A stretch of 64,000 nt of DNA from Anthopleura xanthogrammica (lineage: Eukaryota; Cnidaria; Anthozoa; Actiniaria; Actiniidae): positions 4,591,501 to 4,655,500 of the forward strand of contig OZ025207.1 of assembly GCA_964019055.1 (NCBI GenBank), in the 5' to 3' direction. The translations under genes were made by a program, and so were the position numbers. Positions within the stretch are counted from its first letter, which is position 1. The number at the start of each line of letters is the position of its first letter. Shown here one piece after another: positions 44,636 through 56,984 of the stretch. Under the pieces are notes generated by a model. It did not search any database. It was not told the DNA's origin and was given only the letters and a program-made list of their open reading frames with translations.

Positions 44636-44905
44636 ATGACAAGAGTGGATATCCATCAAAATTTTCTAAGAGAAGAGAGAGCTTTGGCAAAATTAGAAAT
44701 CTCTAGAATTGAATCTAATTTGCTAGAAAGAAACGCGTGGGGCTTATCATTGAGGAAATCTATCGGTCTGCAAGAACAAAACCAGAGTTTCAACACAATA
44801 ATTAATCATTTTATTCATTATAGCTTTCTAAAAAATCGATTAATTTTTATCTTATTTTCGTGTCGGAAAACGGAATATCTCGCAATTCTTAATAACATGA
44901 ATTAA
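44636..44905 (+). CDS. Possible small coiled-coil coding frame, divergent to ankyrin gene
   Basis: Frame of 89 codons whose first 43 residues (EERALAKLEISRIESNLLER and GLSLRKS) look like genuine, helical protein; the remainder is AT-rich and less convincing. No clear donor follows the good part. The head-to-head arrangement, about 200 bp from the ankyrin gene with a CRE between, is the only contextual support. Function unknown. Confidence 0.3.
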   Translation: MTRVDIHQNFLREERALAKLEISRIESNLLERNAWGLSLRKSIGLQEQNQSFNTIINHFIHYSFLKNRLIFILFSCRKTEYLAILNNMN

Positions 44906-47900
44906 AAGGAACCGTTCAACTTAGATAGATATTTTTGAATTAGCAAGATCTTGAGCGATGGAAGATTTCGAAGCGAAAAATCCAGCAATAACAAATATCG
45001 AATTTTTTTAGTTTTCGTCTCCCGACTGTATGTAATGCTGAATTGTTAACTTCGAAGTAAGCTGTTTATATATGTTCTTAGACATAAATGAGGGGTACTT
45101 TTAAATAGGAAACTCTCTTTCTTATGTGTGTGTTTGTGAGTACATGTAAAGTGAAATAATGCGAGAAAATTTACATATGGTATAGCATATTTACGACATA
45201 TGTTAAAGGTTGGCAGTACGATTTCAAAATATAGACAGTTTTAACATGTATGTAAAATAAACGTAAAAAAAGGATCAAATAAGCCTTCGAAAAACCATCA
45301 TTTTTCGAGAACAAAAAAAATGGTATATAAAATCTAGAGTAATTTGATATTATGTGAATAAATATATATATATATTATATATATGATGTTTATATATCGA
45401 TTTAAACGGTATATTTAATTCCCCTCATATTATTGATTAGTTCAATATTTCAAAAACTTAAAAATACACTGTCTGAATGAACGCAATGTAGAATATTCTT
45501 TGACCGTCAAAAGCGGCGAATGGTAATTTTCATTTTCCAAACGTGTTTTTCTTTCAGTCGCCTCTGGGCGGATTCGTGACCAGATTTTGATAGCTATTTT
45601 TGAGTTTCATCTATATTTAACCTTTGTTATCAAAAGCAAGCTATGGATATAGATCCCACAGGATACTAACAGCTTGCTATTTGCTGTCAAGTCGTTCAAA
45701 TCTTATCTTAAAACCCTGAAAACTTGAAATAAATCATAGCACTGGGAGCACACGCTGCTCAGAAGGACAAAGGGCTCGTGTTGTTCACACCAGCCAAGTC
45801 AGCCAGTGCTCTTTTGTCATGTAATAATAAAATTATTTGTCTAGATTTTTGAGTTTTCATAGAACGAGGGGAACTGATAGGCAACTGCTTTTTCTCACGC
45901 TCAAAACTCGAAAGTCCCCATTTTTTTCCGTGCGAATTAGCCGAACAGGAGACTCGAACTTTGAGTTTTCCAAACCTGGCGTCTGCCTTCGCAATTACTA
46001 TCTTTTTGCTCGACTTAAAAGTAAAAAAAAACACCCACGCTCTCTGGACCACACTTCAAAAAGGCCGCACAACCATCTTCAGTCATATCCCTAAATTGCT
46101 TGATATTTGAGTACAGTCTACAAGATGGATGGCGATTCTATTTTTAACCGCTTGTATTTTGGTTTAAAGTCTGAACTGTCAGATTGGATTCCAGTGTTCT
46201 TTTTTAAACCCTGATGAATGGTAATGGGTAATGTTCGTGATTTCCTGCATCTCTCCGGATAGCGTTTAAAATAATATTGATATTATTTTTTCGGTTTATT
46301 TTGATCTCACTTAAGAAGCAACAATTTTCCAAAGATAACAACAATATGGACAGTCAGTCTACGAACAATGCTTTAATTTTTCACCTAAGAAAATTCCCTT
46401 GTTTTCTACTCTAAATGTTAACTATTCATTTGGTATTATCAAGCTTATTCTCAAATTTCCTATTGTTTTCCCCATCCGTTTTCTTTTTAACCTAGTTTTC
46501 AATTAACCTCCTAATCGTGTTAAAAGCTTCTAGGATTTGCACGTACGACCTATTTTAATTATGGTTTATGAAAAGTAGATTTGGTGCAAGATACAATGGC
46601 ACCGAGTATGCGGTATACTCACGTCCCTATCTTAATCTTCGTCGGCTACTGATCCTGTCTTACTAATTAAAGTTTCTAGGCTGAGAAAATGTTCAGTGTA
46701 TGCGTGTGTGTGTATATATATATTATGTGTGGGTGTTTTTATAGATGTTTATATATGTGTGTGTGTGTTTCTTTCTCTATCTTTCGTTCTCTCTCTGTCT
46801 CTCTCTCTTTCTTTCTCCTTCTCTTTATCATCCTTCTCCTTCTCCTTCTCTTCCTCTTTCTCTTTCTCTCTACTCTCAACATATATCAGTGAAAGTGTCC
46901 CATAAATTTCCTTAATTAAAGTTTATTATTGATATGATAAAAAGGTCAAACGTTTTGTAATGGCTGATACTACATATCCATGTGCCTATAAATAGAGAGA
47001 GGCTGTATTTTCTTCGTTTCGTTTCCCTTTTAAAATACTAAAAGAGATCGCTGAACTGAGCCTAATTGAAGTCAATCAGATTTTCATATGGAATATTGTG
47101 AAACTGTGAATATAAAAACAATATTTCACAATTCCCAAGCTCGTTCCACTTCAACTCGTGAACATCAACCATCTTAATACCGGAAGCATTCTGGTGGCAT
47201 ATTTTGTTTCTGATTTTCACGTTCGCTTAGAAGAAGATTTCGCAAGAAACCCTAGCTCTATACTGACCAAAGCGCTCGCCTTTGAACATTACTCGCTAAT
47301 TTTGAACCAGCCAGACGAAGGAAGTCGATGATATGCTCCTAGGTTGAGTTAGATTAAAAGCCATACGATACCATGCTTCCTGTCACTATATTAATAAAAC
47401 CTCAACGTAGCCAATAGGAAAGGTAGAGCTATCAGGCTGACGGCTGGAATATTCAGTTAGAGAATAATTATCCTAATATCAAAATGAACTCAGAAATTCA
47501 CTAAAGAGTAATGCGTGCGTATCAAGTTGAGTAATGTTTTCGGATAAACGTGATGCTTAGAGATGACTATGTAGAGAGATTGGAAGTAGACGTGATACAT
47601 TGTCTTATGAGATATTATTTTGTTATTCTGCAAGTGTCAAAGTTTGCAGTCAAGTTTTTTTCTAGTGTCATTGTACTTAAAAATAAAGCTACTTAAGATG
47701 GGGTTTATTGAACTGGATACTACAATCAACAACATTGGATTTCCCCAAGGTTCATCACTAGGACCAGATTTAGCTTCCTGGATTTAAATAGAAAATAGAA
47801 TTGACTGCTTGGGATTTTTCATTCAAATCTGAGACTTGGTTTTGACAAACTCTAGGCTTATAAAGATTTAGAATAATATTATGGCAAGGATATATATATA

Positions 47901-47906
47901 TATACA
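44906..47906. other. Gene-free stretch
   Basis: AT-rich; (TA)n at 45363-45384, (TG)/(TA) and CT-rich tracts at 46699-46873. No recognised coding region. Confidence 0.5.
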
Positions 47907-48069
47907 TTAAGGCCCATTTACACCGGAAAATCTTTGATGCTATGAATTGAGCTGAGATTTCTGCTGCGATTCCGCTGCAACTTCATCATTATCATTGTTA
48001 AGCTAGCAGTGATTGTGCTGATATAGCCATAAAAGTTGACTCAAGAGTCGTCTGTGCAAATTGGCCTTA
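47907..48069. mobile_element. 163-bp element with TTAAGGCC ends
   Basis: Begins TTAAGGCCCATTTACACCGG and ends GTGCAAATTGGCCTTA; the inverted ends match at about 13 of 16 positions. Interior non-coding. Confidence 0.6.
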
Positions 48070-48950
48070 GTGGTTTCGGTTCAGGTTCGACAGGTTATTA
48101 TATAACATGTCCTTATTGAGGGATGGTGGGTTGTGGACGCCCCCCACACTCCCCCAGTCGTTTCCTAAAACTCGTCTCCTCCTTCAACAAGCAACAAGAA
48201 AACGTTTTAATAACATTCATAGCCATTTTATATTGACCTCGTATATGAGATATAGTTAGGAAATTGTTAAAATTGGCCTATTGTTAAAATTGGCCTTTGC
48301 CACGTACCAGTTAGGATAAAAATCCAAAACCTTAAAGTCTATCGACAAGGTATTCACCGCGTTCTTTCTATAACGCACTCCTCCGTCCCAAATATATGCT
48401 ACTAGCCTGGATAAACTGAAGGAATGAGATGCATGACAGATATTTCCCGTGTTGACTCAACTAAATAATATTACAATCGCCACCTTAATCGGAAATTAGA
48501 AATTACTCTAATCACCTGGAGTTAAATATATTTTTTACCCCAAGAAATACAAGAAAATTCATTGAAATCCATTCAAGGTATTAACTTGAAAAATATATTT
48601 TTAAAGTTATTTTGAACAGGTTTGCTAAGGTGAAAGCACAAAATGCCGTCTTTAACGCGTCAAGTTCGTCATGTTGCAGATTTTGAACAAAAGATTTATC
48701 AGACCGGGCTTCCGTGGTCTTATTCTCTTTCTCAGCAATGGTATTGAACTCAGCAGAAAGACTTCAAAACTTAATTTACATGCGCACCAGACGATATTTT
48801 ACTATATTTTGTTATCAGACCATTGTTCCTAAAGTGCTCAGGAGGCTCAGGTGTCCGACATCTCACAAGAAGAGCCGTTGTGATGGAAAATGATCCTTAA
48901 GTAACTGTTATTCTTGTTCTGGGGTTGAGAGCAGAGAACGGAAACAATAC
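48070..48950. other. Non-coding stretch
   Basis: No recognised gene or element. Confidence 0.45.
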
Positions 48951-49200
48951 AGTGAAAGAGGAAAGAAAAATGTTTCAAAATTTTAATGCATATTTGCATG
49001 GTAATAGAGCTCTTATAGTCCACGTTTCATTCCCTAAAGTATCATTTCTTTATTTATGAAGTGATGCTTGAGAAGTTCCCTCTAGTGAAAGAGGAAAGAA
49101 ATGTGTTTCAAAATTGTAATGCATATTTGCATATCCAAGGTAATAGAGCTCTTAGTCCACGCTTCATTCCCTAGAGTATCATTTCTTCATTAAACAGTTG
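48951..49200. repeat. Two-copy tandem duplication, ~133-bp period
   Basis: GTGAAAGAGGAAAGAAA, TTTCAAAATT.TAATGCATATTTGCAT, GGTAATAGAGCTCTTA and ATTCCCTA.AGTATCATTTCTT recur in order at 48952 and 49085. Confidence 0.8.
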
Positions 49201-49403
49201 TGTATAAGAAGAAAAATGAATATGGATACAACTCAAACAAATAATCTTATTATCAAGAGAAACATTACACCCAAGCTCAAGAGGGCTATTGAGTAAGTAA
49301 GGAATTGATGCGTACCATTGTATCAGTCACTTATCATTGTCCCACTGTTTCCTGCTAGCCCCCTCAGCTCTCGTAGGTTGTGACGAACAAACACAGCCTA
49401 TTA

Positions 49404-50064
49404 TATGCTCAATAGACCCCTTCCACGTGACGTTAAAGCAGCTCAATGAAAAGGACAAATCAAAATATTTTCAATCTCTTGCGAATTGGAAGTTTATTGT
49501 TTTGTCCTCCAAATTGAGCTGCATTCCGAAGTGCTACAAGGGGTGTCTATTCTCAAATTATTTTTCAGTTAAAGAAATTAGAATGATTGTTTCTTAGACA
49601 GATTAGCTATGATATTGAATTTAATCTTCTATGAAGACTTGTTTGTCTTATCAACCAATTAACTCCAATCAACCAGAAAACCGCAACTGGTTCGCCGGAT
49701 TCACCTTGACAACTTCTAAGAAAAATGAATGAATGCTCAATAGACCCCATACACGTGACGTTAAAGCAGCTCAAAGACAACATAACAAAATAATTTGAAT
49801 CTTTTGAGAATTGGAAACCTATAGTTCTGTCCTCCAAATTGAGCTGCATTCCGAAGTGCTGCAAGGGGTCTCTATTCTCCAAGTAGTTTTCTGTTGAAGA
49901 ACTGAGAATGAGTTTTTCTTAGCCAGATTATCTATGATATTGAATTTAATCCTCTATCAGTGAAGACTTGTTTGTCTTGTTAACCAATTCTCCAATCAGC
50001 CAGAAAACCGCAGCTGGTCAAGTCCACCTTGACCAATTATGAAATAATGAATGAATATTGAAGG
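49404..50064. repeat. Tandem duplication (~330 bp) carrying MITE family A twice
   Basis: Unit 1 (about 49404-49732) and unit 2 (about 49733-50064) each contain a family A element (49411-49551 and 49739-49876) followed by the same flank: TGATATTGAATTTAATC, GAAGACTTGTTTGTCTT, CCAATCA.CCAGAAAACCGC. Sharing of the flank shows that the second copy arose by segmental duplication rather than by transposition. Confidence 0.85.
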
Positions 50065-50496
50065 TAGGACCCAACAGATCAAAAGAACTATTGTCTGTGA
50101 TTTAATTGTCTGTAATTATCTACCTACCGACCGACCTGATGCGTTACTGGCCTTGGGCAACTTCGCCCACCGTTTCTTGGTTACAATGGCGGAGCATTTG
50201 AATTCAACGACCTTTAAGCATGGTTGAACATAGATCTAATATCATAAAGAACTTTGTTATGCCGCTTGTTCTAACTTGCCGATAATGACAAAGAAAAGAA
50301 AGCAGTTCAAAAATTATATTTTTCGCGACAAGGATGTTGTTACTGTCTTTAAGAAAATATTGTTGCTATGGCAATTTTGCAATACCCTGCTGCTAAAAGA
50401 GTGAAGCTTTTTAGTTCAAAGCGATTTTGTGAGCAAGATATTTTTTTGTCTAAGTCACCAATAAATGACAGTAGAGATCATTTAATCAAGCGTAAT

Positions 50497-50700
50497 TATA
50501 TAATAATAATAATAATAACTTTATTTTCTATAGCGGCAATTACAACAGCTCAACACCGCTTTACAATTGTAGGGGGAAAAATGATTATAAAATTATATAT
50601 ACAGTAAATCTAAACTAATTCTATATGATAAATAAAAATGTATTAAAAAGGAAACTACATATAAATATGAACAAAGTTCATAAAAATCTATAGATATGTG
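50497..50700 (-). mobile_element. Probable retroelement 3' tail with (TTA)n
   Basis: Reads on the minus strand as GCCGCTATAGAAAATAAAG then (TTA)n. An AATAAA followed by a short tandem tail suggests a LINE or SINE 3' end. No reverse-transcriptase remnant is visible, so the class is unsure. Confidence 0.4.
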
Positions 50701-51139
50701 GGAATAATTCAAAATGAAAAACAACAAAAAGATAAATAAAAACAGCTATAAAAATTACTAAATATCCCTTTATGACGGTGAAAGATGATGTCACTGAGGC
50801 ACAACTGTACCGAGGAACATAGGGTAATGTTACACAATGTGGCATCACTAAAAATATGACGTAGAGCATACGAAAATGATTATCGTGTATCGCAATTGAC
50901 GTCACGTCCGGTCAAAAACACAGTAGATATATTTAGTAAATACATTTTTTCTGGTGGCTGGAATTTTGGCTGATAATGCCGAAGGATAAGAAATGCTCAC
51001 AAAAAAAAAAAAGAAAAAAAAAGTGCGTGACAAGTCAATATTCCAGTGGGCCAGAAGGGTTTTATATGTGTTATAACCCACCGACTTCACTGGAACGAAT
51101 TTCGTTAACTGACATAATTTTGTTGACGTATTTTGTTGA

Positions 51140-51140
<1 letters not shown>

Positions 51141-51211
<71 letters not shown>

Positions 51212-51260
51212 TGTGTGTGTGCGTGTGTGTGCGTGTGTGCCCGTGTGTGTGCGCGCGCGT

Positions 51261-51325
<65 letters not shown>
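51141..51325. repeat. (GT)n dinucleotide tract with GC interruptions
   Basis: About 185 bp of GT with GCGTG/CGCG interruptions in the middle (51207-51262). Alternating purine-pyrimidine sequence has Z-DNA potential. Cys-Val open frames across it are artefacts. Confidence 0.97.
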
Positions 51326-51326
<1 letters not shown>

Positions 51327-51351
51327 AATGGCGTAGCTTCCTCAACCAGTT

Positions 51352-51764
51352 TTGAAAGATGACATTACTTGAAAATATGACATAACTTGGAAAGACGACT
51401 TTACTTGGAAAGATGACATCACTTGGAAAGATGACATCACTTGGAAAGATTACATTACATGGAAAGATGACATCACTTGGAAAGATGACATCACTTGGAA
51501 AGATGACATCACTTGGAAAGATTACATCACTTGGAAAGATGACATCACTTGGAAACTTAAGATGACATCACTTGGAAAGATTACATCACTTGGAAAGATG
51601 ACATTACTTGGAAAGATGACATCACTTGCAAAGATGACATCACTTGCAAAGATGACATCACTTGCAAAGATGACATCACTTGGAAAGATGACATCACTAG
51701 GAAAGATGACATCACTTGCAAAGATGACATCACTTAGAAAGATGACATCACTTGGAAAGATGCC
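51352..51764. repeat. 18-bp minisatellite
   Basis: About 22 copies of GGAAAGATGACATCACTT with GGAAAG/GCAAAG and GATGAC/GATTAC variants, one unit broken by a 6-bp insertion near 51557. It starts about 25 bp after the (GT)n tract. Confidence 0.95.
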
Positions 51765-51889
51765 AGCATATTTATTACCTATGTTGTTGCTTAATTTTTT
51801 TAACACAATTAAAAGTCTGTAAGATAGTCTGTAAGGTGTGTAGGTGGATGATGGACAGATCTTCCAAACACAATTATATAATCCTACAA

Positions 51890-52710
51890 ACTGGAAGATC
51901 CAAAATACAGTGAATGGTGGCCAGCTCATTTGGAGGAATAAGTGATTTTCTTTTGGCAGGAGAAGGTGTTTGGTGGAGTTACAACCCAAACTTCCATGAA
52001 ATAGAATTTTTTGGTTTCTCCACTCAAGCTAACTCTAGGCATGAAGGCCCAGAACTTTACCATTTCCATTCAAGTAACTTCAAAAAAGAAGAGAGCTATC
52101 TAGCACAATGCTGGAAAGAGTGTCTTGACAGATCTATTGCATTACCAGCATATTTCCTCTACATTTCTAACTCAGCTGGCAAGGTTATCAAACAACAGAC
52201 CCCAGGATGTGCAGTATACAGGAATGTGACATTGACTTAACTAACAACACTGACCAAATAAATGAGCTTAATCATCAAAACCATGAAGAATTCCATTTTC
52301 ATGAGAGATATTATGAGGAAAATGAGATGGTTTTAAACATATGTCTTGTAGAAGAGCAAGAAGATACAGAATTTCTTACCTAAGAAGCAGATATGCAAGA
52401 GCTCCCGGGCTGCCCTCAACAACCAAGCAAGACAATTTCTAGTTGCAAGAACACTGCAGAATCAACTCACCAGCTGTTGTCCTCACATTGTACAGAAAGG
52501 AGTCCAGAAACAAGCACTGAAGAGTCCAAGACCAAGTTAAGTCACCCTATACCTAAGGAAATGAAAACAAAGTTAGGAAAAGCACTGCAAATAGTATTAG
52601 GTACAATTGATGAAGTAAAAGAGCTAGATTCCGCACATTCAGCAGTCAAAGTTCATCCCAAGGACAAGTATGCAATTGACAATTACGAATCTAAATTAAC
52701 AGTAATGTAA
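51890..52710 (+). pseudogene. Decayed coding sequence of unknown family
   Basis: Three collinear frame segments with protein-like composition: 51914-52240 (contains FHEIEFFGFSTQ and KECLDRSIALPAYFLYIS); 52207-52383, shifted by one frame (CDIDLTNNTDQINELNHQN); then, in the same frame after an in-frame TAA at 52381-52383, 52393-52710 (KTKLGKALQIVLGTIDEVKE). No introns are apparent over about 800 bp. This looks like an intronless copy or a mobile-element gene disrupted by one frameshift and one stop. I do not recognise the family. Confidence 0.35.
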
Positions 52711-52993
52711 ACAAAGCTTTTAACCATTCAAAGAGAGTTAAAAACATGTGTTTCAGAGTGAGAGAAACAATTTTTCATGAAAAACAGTACCTTTCCAATT
52801 ATGCAGTTCATGAAAGCTGATAAAACTGCCTCAAAATATCTCAAATAAGTCAATACTGTGAGCATCACGTGGGGCTCATTGTGGGGCTCATTGTCATTAT
52901 TGCAAATTTACAACAATGGGACATAAACTGCTAATTTGAAATAAGATAACTATAAGGTTTAAAGCTTATTTAAAGTCATAAGCTATAGCTAGA

Positions 52994-53722
52994 CTATGGG
53001 AGATTTTATGGAATCTTTTTTTGACGTTACAACCTCGCGCGAGCGGTTCGCTGGCCGTCAAATTTTATTGGAAAGCTATGCAAGTTAAGTCTTTTTTTCT
53101 TGAAATGGGATTAAAAAACAAAAACTCAAAGCGTCAAATATCGCTTCTCTCTTGCTAGTAATGAAGACAAAGACGATCAAAGTGTAAAATGTAGTAAAAA
53201 TACCAAAAAACTACCACAGTTCAAGTGTTTCTGTCCAAATATCTCAATATCTCAAAATGGCGACCATCTTTTGCACTACCGTATCGAGAGTTTTACGCAT
53301 TTTTTTGTCGATTTTTTTAAGGAAATCTTAGTTAACATCAATGAATGTACCTTCTATGAAGTGTTTTCTATGGAACTGAAGGACTACTTTTGCAGTGCAA
53401 TCAAGTTTTTCTGGTCTTTAAGCCACTTCTTCCTGTTCTTCTCAGAACTACAACCACAAAATGGCTCCGCAAATCTTCTTTCGGTGAAGACGAAAAATTG
53501 TTTTGGTTAACTTTAAGACAGACATGACTTCTGTGCTTTCAGTGATAGCTTAAACGTGCTTTCCTCTTTTCGAAAATAATAAAATGAAAACCACACAAGT
53601 ATTTTAAACTTATGTTTTTTGCAAAATTCTATAGACTTTGCAAGAACAAATTTGCCGTCGTTTGCAACCAGGACTAATAAAATTTGCCACCGGAAATACG
53701 TCACGCGTGAAACCTCCCATAG
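52994..53722. mobile_element. Possible 729-bp DNA element with CTATGGGAG ends
   Basis: Begins CTATGGGAGATTT and ends AAACCTCCCATAG. Further inward both arms contain TGACGT and CAAATTTTATT(G/A)G. The interior is non-coding. No target duplication was found, so the call is tentative. Confidence 0.45.
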
Positions 53723-56108
53723 AAAGTTTATATCTTTTATTTAAATATTTTATTAAGGCCTTTTTACATAAATTGCTGACTATCTCTATTTCAATTCAAA
53801 AAGTAAGATAATTATCATATTTTTTTTATTATGGAACTAATTTATTGGATGTAAATTTTGCTCGATTGGTACAGGTACGTAGTCTAGCACCAAAGCATGT
53901 AGCTTTATAATTAGCTTTAAAAACTGATTTGTTCAAAAACAATATTGAGAGGGTCTCCATCCCTACTTTATTACCGATAAAATTACTAACAGAAATATGT
54001 ATAACTTTAATTTCATATAAGCTTTACTCTAGACTAAACCGTTAACTGAAGCAAGCTTTAATAATAATAAAGTTTAGTCTAAAGTTAAAAAAGTCTATGT
54101 AAGATCATGAAATAGTAAATAATTGACATACTAGGAATTCATACTTACCTATTGTCTTTATAACATCTTGAAAACAGTGGTTGATTCAACTTATTCGATA
54201 GGAAAAGAAGAGGAAAAAACCAAATACAAATCAACGCTTACGACGGTCTCGTCGGCCATTTTGTCGTCTGGCTTCACCACAGGTAGCCCAGCTGGGTTTC
54301 TGTGGTGTCAGATTATAAGAAAATATATGGGGATCTATAAAAAACCTCAATAAAATCTTCAAAATGTGAAATAAAGTAAAGAAATCTTAGCTGATCTTTG
54401 AGAAGTTATACCTCTATCGCCCTGCCAGGTTAGAATTCGGATTAAGTTTTAGCGTTTTTTCTTCCACTAATAAGAAAGTGGAAACCCAGCTTGGGCTACA
54501 TGTGGCTTCACTTAGTTACACATAGCAACGCTTAAAAGCCTCGATTTCATGAACATGCATAATAAGCCTCGCTGGGGGTCATTTTTAAAGTTTGACCCAA
54601 ACCTTAAGTGTCGTAAGATGAAGTGGTCTCTGGAGAGGTAGTGACGATCTCTTGTTGGCTATCGTTTGGGTCAGGGTCTTGCTCGGGGGCGCCACCTGGT
54701 AGAATATCAGATGGAGCAGTTGGGTACGTTGTCGTAATGTGTGGGCTCCTCGGTGGTTCAGATTCAGATCTGGCATAAGGAATGTCTGGTGATGAAGGTT
54801 GGGGGGAGCCATTGTGGAAGTACATCGTCTTCATCGGCGGAGACGTTTATCTCATGTCTTTGAAAGCGTGGTGTCGACCGGTACCGTGAAGGGCGGGACC
54901 TTGAAACATTCCGACAATTTGTCCATATAGAGAGCATACAGTTAGCGTTTGACGACCATTTTGAGATGACAGCATTGCCAGAAATATTGGACATTGTCAG
55001 CGGTGTTACGCATGAATGAAAATGAAGTGGTTTTCTAGAGGAAAAATATAACTACATGGTTTCCAAGCACATATTTATATTCAACTATGATGTTAGTAAA
55101 ACAATTCTTGCCAAAAAATAGTTACTTGACAATCAAAAGAACAACTATTATTTTTCTGTTGATAAGCCTCACCACAGGAAGCCCATGAAGGACAAGAAAC
55201 AAGTTTCAAACCTAAATCGTTACTTTAAGCTTCCTTATTGTATCTCAGCAGTCAATAGGAGCTTGTAAAAACAAAATGGCGACATTTAGGGGGTTTGGAA
55301 GCTGTTTGGAGCAGTTCTCTGTGGTTTCTTGTCATTTTTAACTGAAAACTACAAGCTAACAACGCGTCGAATCGCTTAAAATTTACCTAACTTCAAGCTT
55401 CTTGGGAACCAACATTCTGAAGGCATGCTGTCTATTTTGTATAAAAATGCAAAAATATATTCAAGCAGTATAAAAATGCAAAAATATATTCAAGCAAAAA
55501 CAGGTATTCGGACACAAGCTAAGGAATGAAGGAGGGTTGTAGGGGAGGGGGAGAGAAGGTGTTTAAGAGATGTGTAGTTTTTTAACGACTGTATAACGAA
55601 TTGTATGATACATACAGAATGGAGAAAAGATTAATTGTGAGTGAAGGCAACGTTTCGAAACATGAGCTCATTTTTCGCGGCGGCGTGGGGAAGGTGAAAC
55701 GCATCATTGCGCATGTGTGAGCAGGCCCATGTCTCATATTTCTGGCAATGGCACTTTCAGTTACGATCCATAATTGGTTTCTGGTCTTGGCAAAGTGATA
55801 GTGCGGGCAGATGAGAGCTAGAGGGCACGCTGTGCGTTATGAAACTTGTCTCGTAATTCATCAGTCCATATTGTGGCTTTTTGGAACTGTCGCCAAGCAG
55901 TAACATCACCAAGTGGAGCAAGGTATGCTGAACATTTTTGAATTACGCGAGAGAGGACTTGGTATGCGATTGCTCTAACAAAGAAAGTCATGCGACTGAC
56001 AGTGTCTGGTTGGGGACAAGAAGCCAGGGTGTTGACACAATATGTGGGCTAGCTGCGAGAGTACCATGCTCCATATCCAACCAAGAATCGTTGTAGACGT
56101 GGAGTTTG
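53723..56108. other. Gene-poor stretch with repeat fragments
   Basis: Includes an inverted pair at 54271-54512 (GGCTTCACCACAGGTAGCCC / GGGCTACATGTGGCTTCAC), a coding-like remnant at 54604-54994 (-) and a 29-bp direct duplication at 55439-55497. No intact gene is seen. Confidence 0.45.
54604..54994 (-). pseudogene. Frameshifted coding remnant with Ser/Pro/Thr-rich tail
   Basis: On the minus strand one frame gives RPSRYRSTPRFQRHEINVSA then DEDD (54994 to about 54830), and the adjoining frame continues as NGSPQPSSPDIPYARSESEP, ending SPETTSSYDT and a stop at 54604. Joined by a one-frame shift, they resemble a low-complexity cytoplasmic tail. Either a decayed fragment or chance; family unknown. 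Confidence 0.25.
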
Positions 56109-56139
56109 AAGCGCTCGCGCATCTAGAAAATGGTCTATT
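56109..56139. mobile_element. Solo end of the 18743-type MITE
   Basis: AGCGCTCGCGCATCTAGAAA followed by ATGGTCTATT matches the right end of the element at 18743-18919 (about 26 of 30 positions); the rest of the element is absent. Confidence 0.5.
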
Positions 56140-56984
56140 TTATTGAGGAACCATACACGTTTTGAACTTCAGCAGGGCAAAAACCCCGAATTTTGCACGG
56201 GACTCTATATTTTTCTTTGAATTCCCTAAAACAACAGGTAAAAATCAATCTTTTGAGAAAGTTTCAGAAAAACGTAATTATTAGAACTTATAAAAAAGCG
56301 TTTTATGTGTTTTTGTTGTTGTCGTTTGAGTACGATTTTCGGTTGATTGAGCTAACAAGAAGCTGAATTTTTAGCTTATTTTAAAAACTTTCTTCAAATA
56401 TTTTTAGTTAGTCTTCAAAAATAATGTTTAAAGTAGATGTCCTGAGAAAATTGCTTCCAGAGCTTCTTTAATTTTTGAGTTATGAATTTTTGTGTGCAAA
56501 GCTTGATTTTGGCCATTTTTCTTTCGAAAACTTGTCAAGATGGTCATATTCAAAATTCATTATCTCGAAAACGAGCTCGGGACACCCCATTTTTCTTTTC
56601 ATTTTTGGAATCAGCGTTAAATTCTGTGTGAAGTATCTTTCTAAGAACATTTTGTAATTACTCCTTGCTAAAGTAGTCGGTCACCTTAAGGGCTGAATTC
56701 TGTGTTTTGTATTTAAGAAATATAGATAACATAGTTTCCGTTTTAAACAATCTAATCTAAACACGGGGATACTTGGAGAGCACGAGAAGGGCGTAGGAAA
56801 TCACTCAGTCCCATCCCAAGTGCATCCCAAGTGTTTAGATCAGAGTATCTCAAACGGAAATCTACTTTATATCACTCACACCAACAAGCGCACACATTTT
56901 AAAACAAGCAAAACTGCATGTTACATACTTCGCATGGACATTTCGACATAGTATTTTTCGACCAATCAGAGCGCGCGTTAAAGC

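Noticed and set aside
51352..51764. CRISPR-like array
   Set aside because: Units are contiguous 18-mers without unique spacers in a eukaryotic context; it is a minisatellite. The same holds for 59301-59652.
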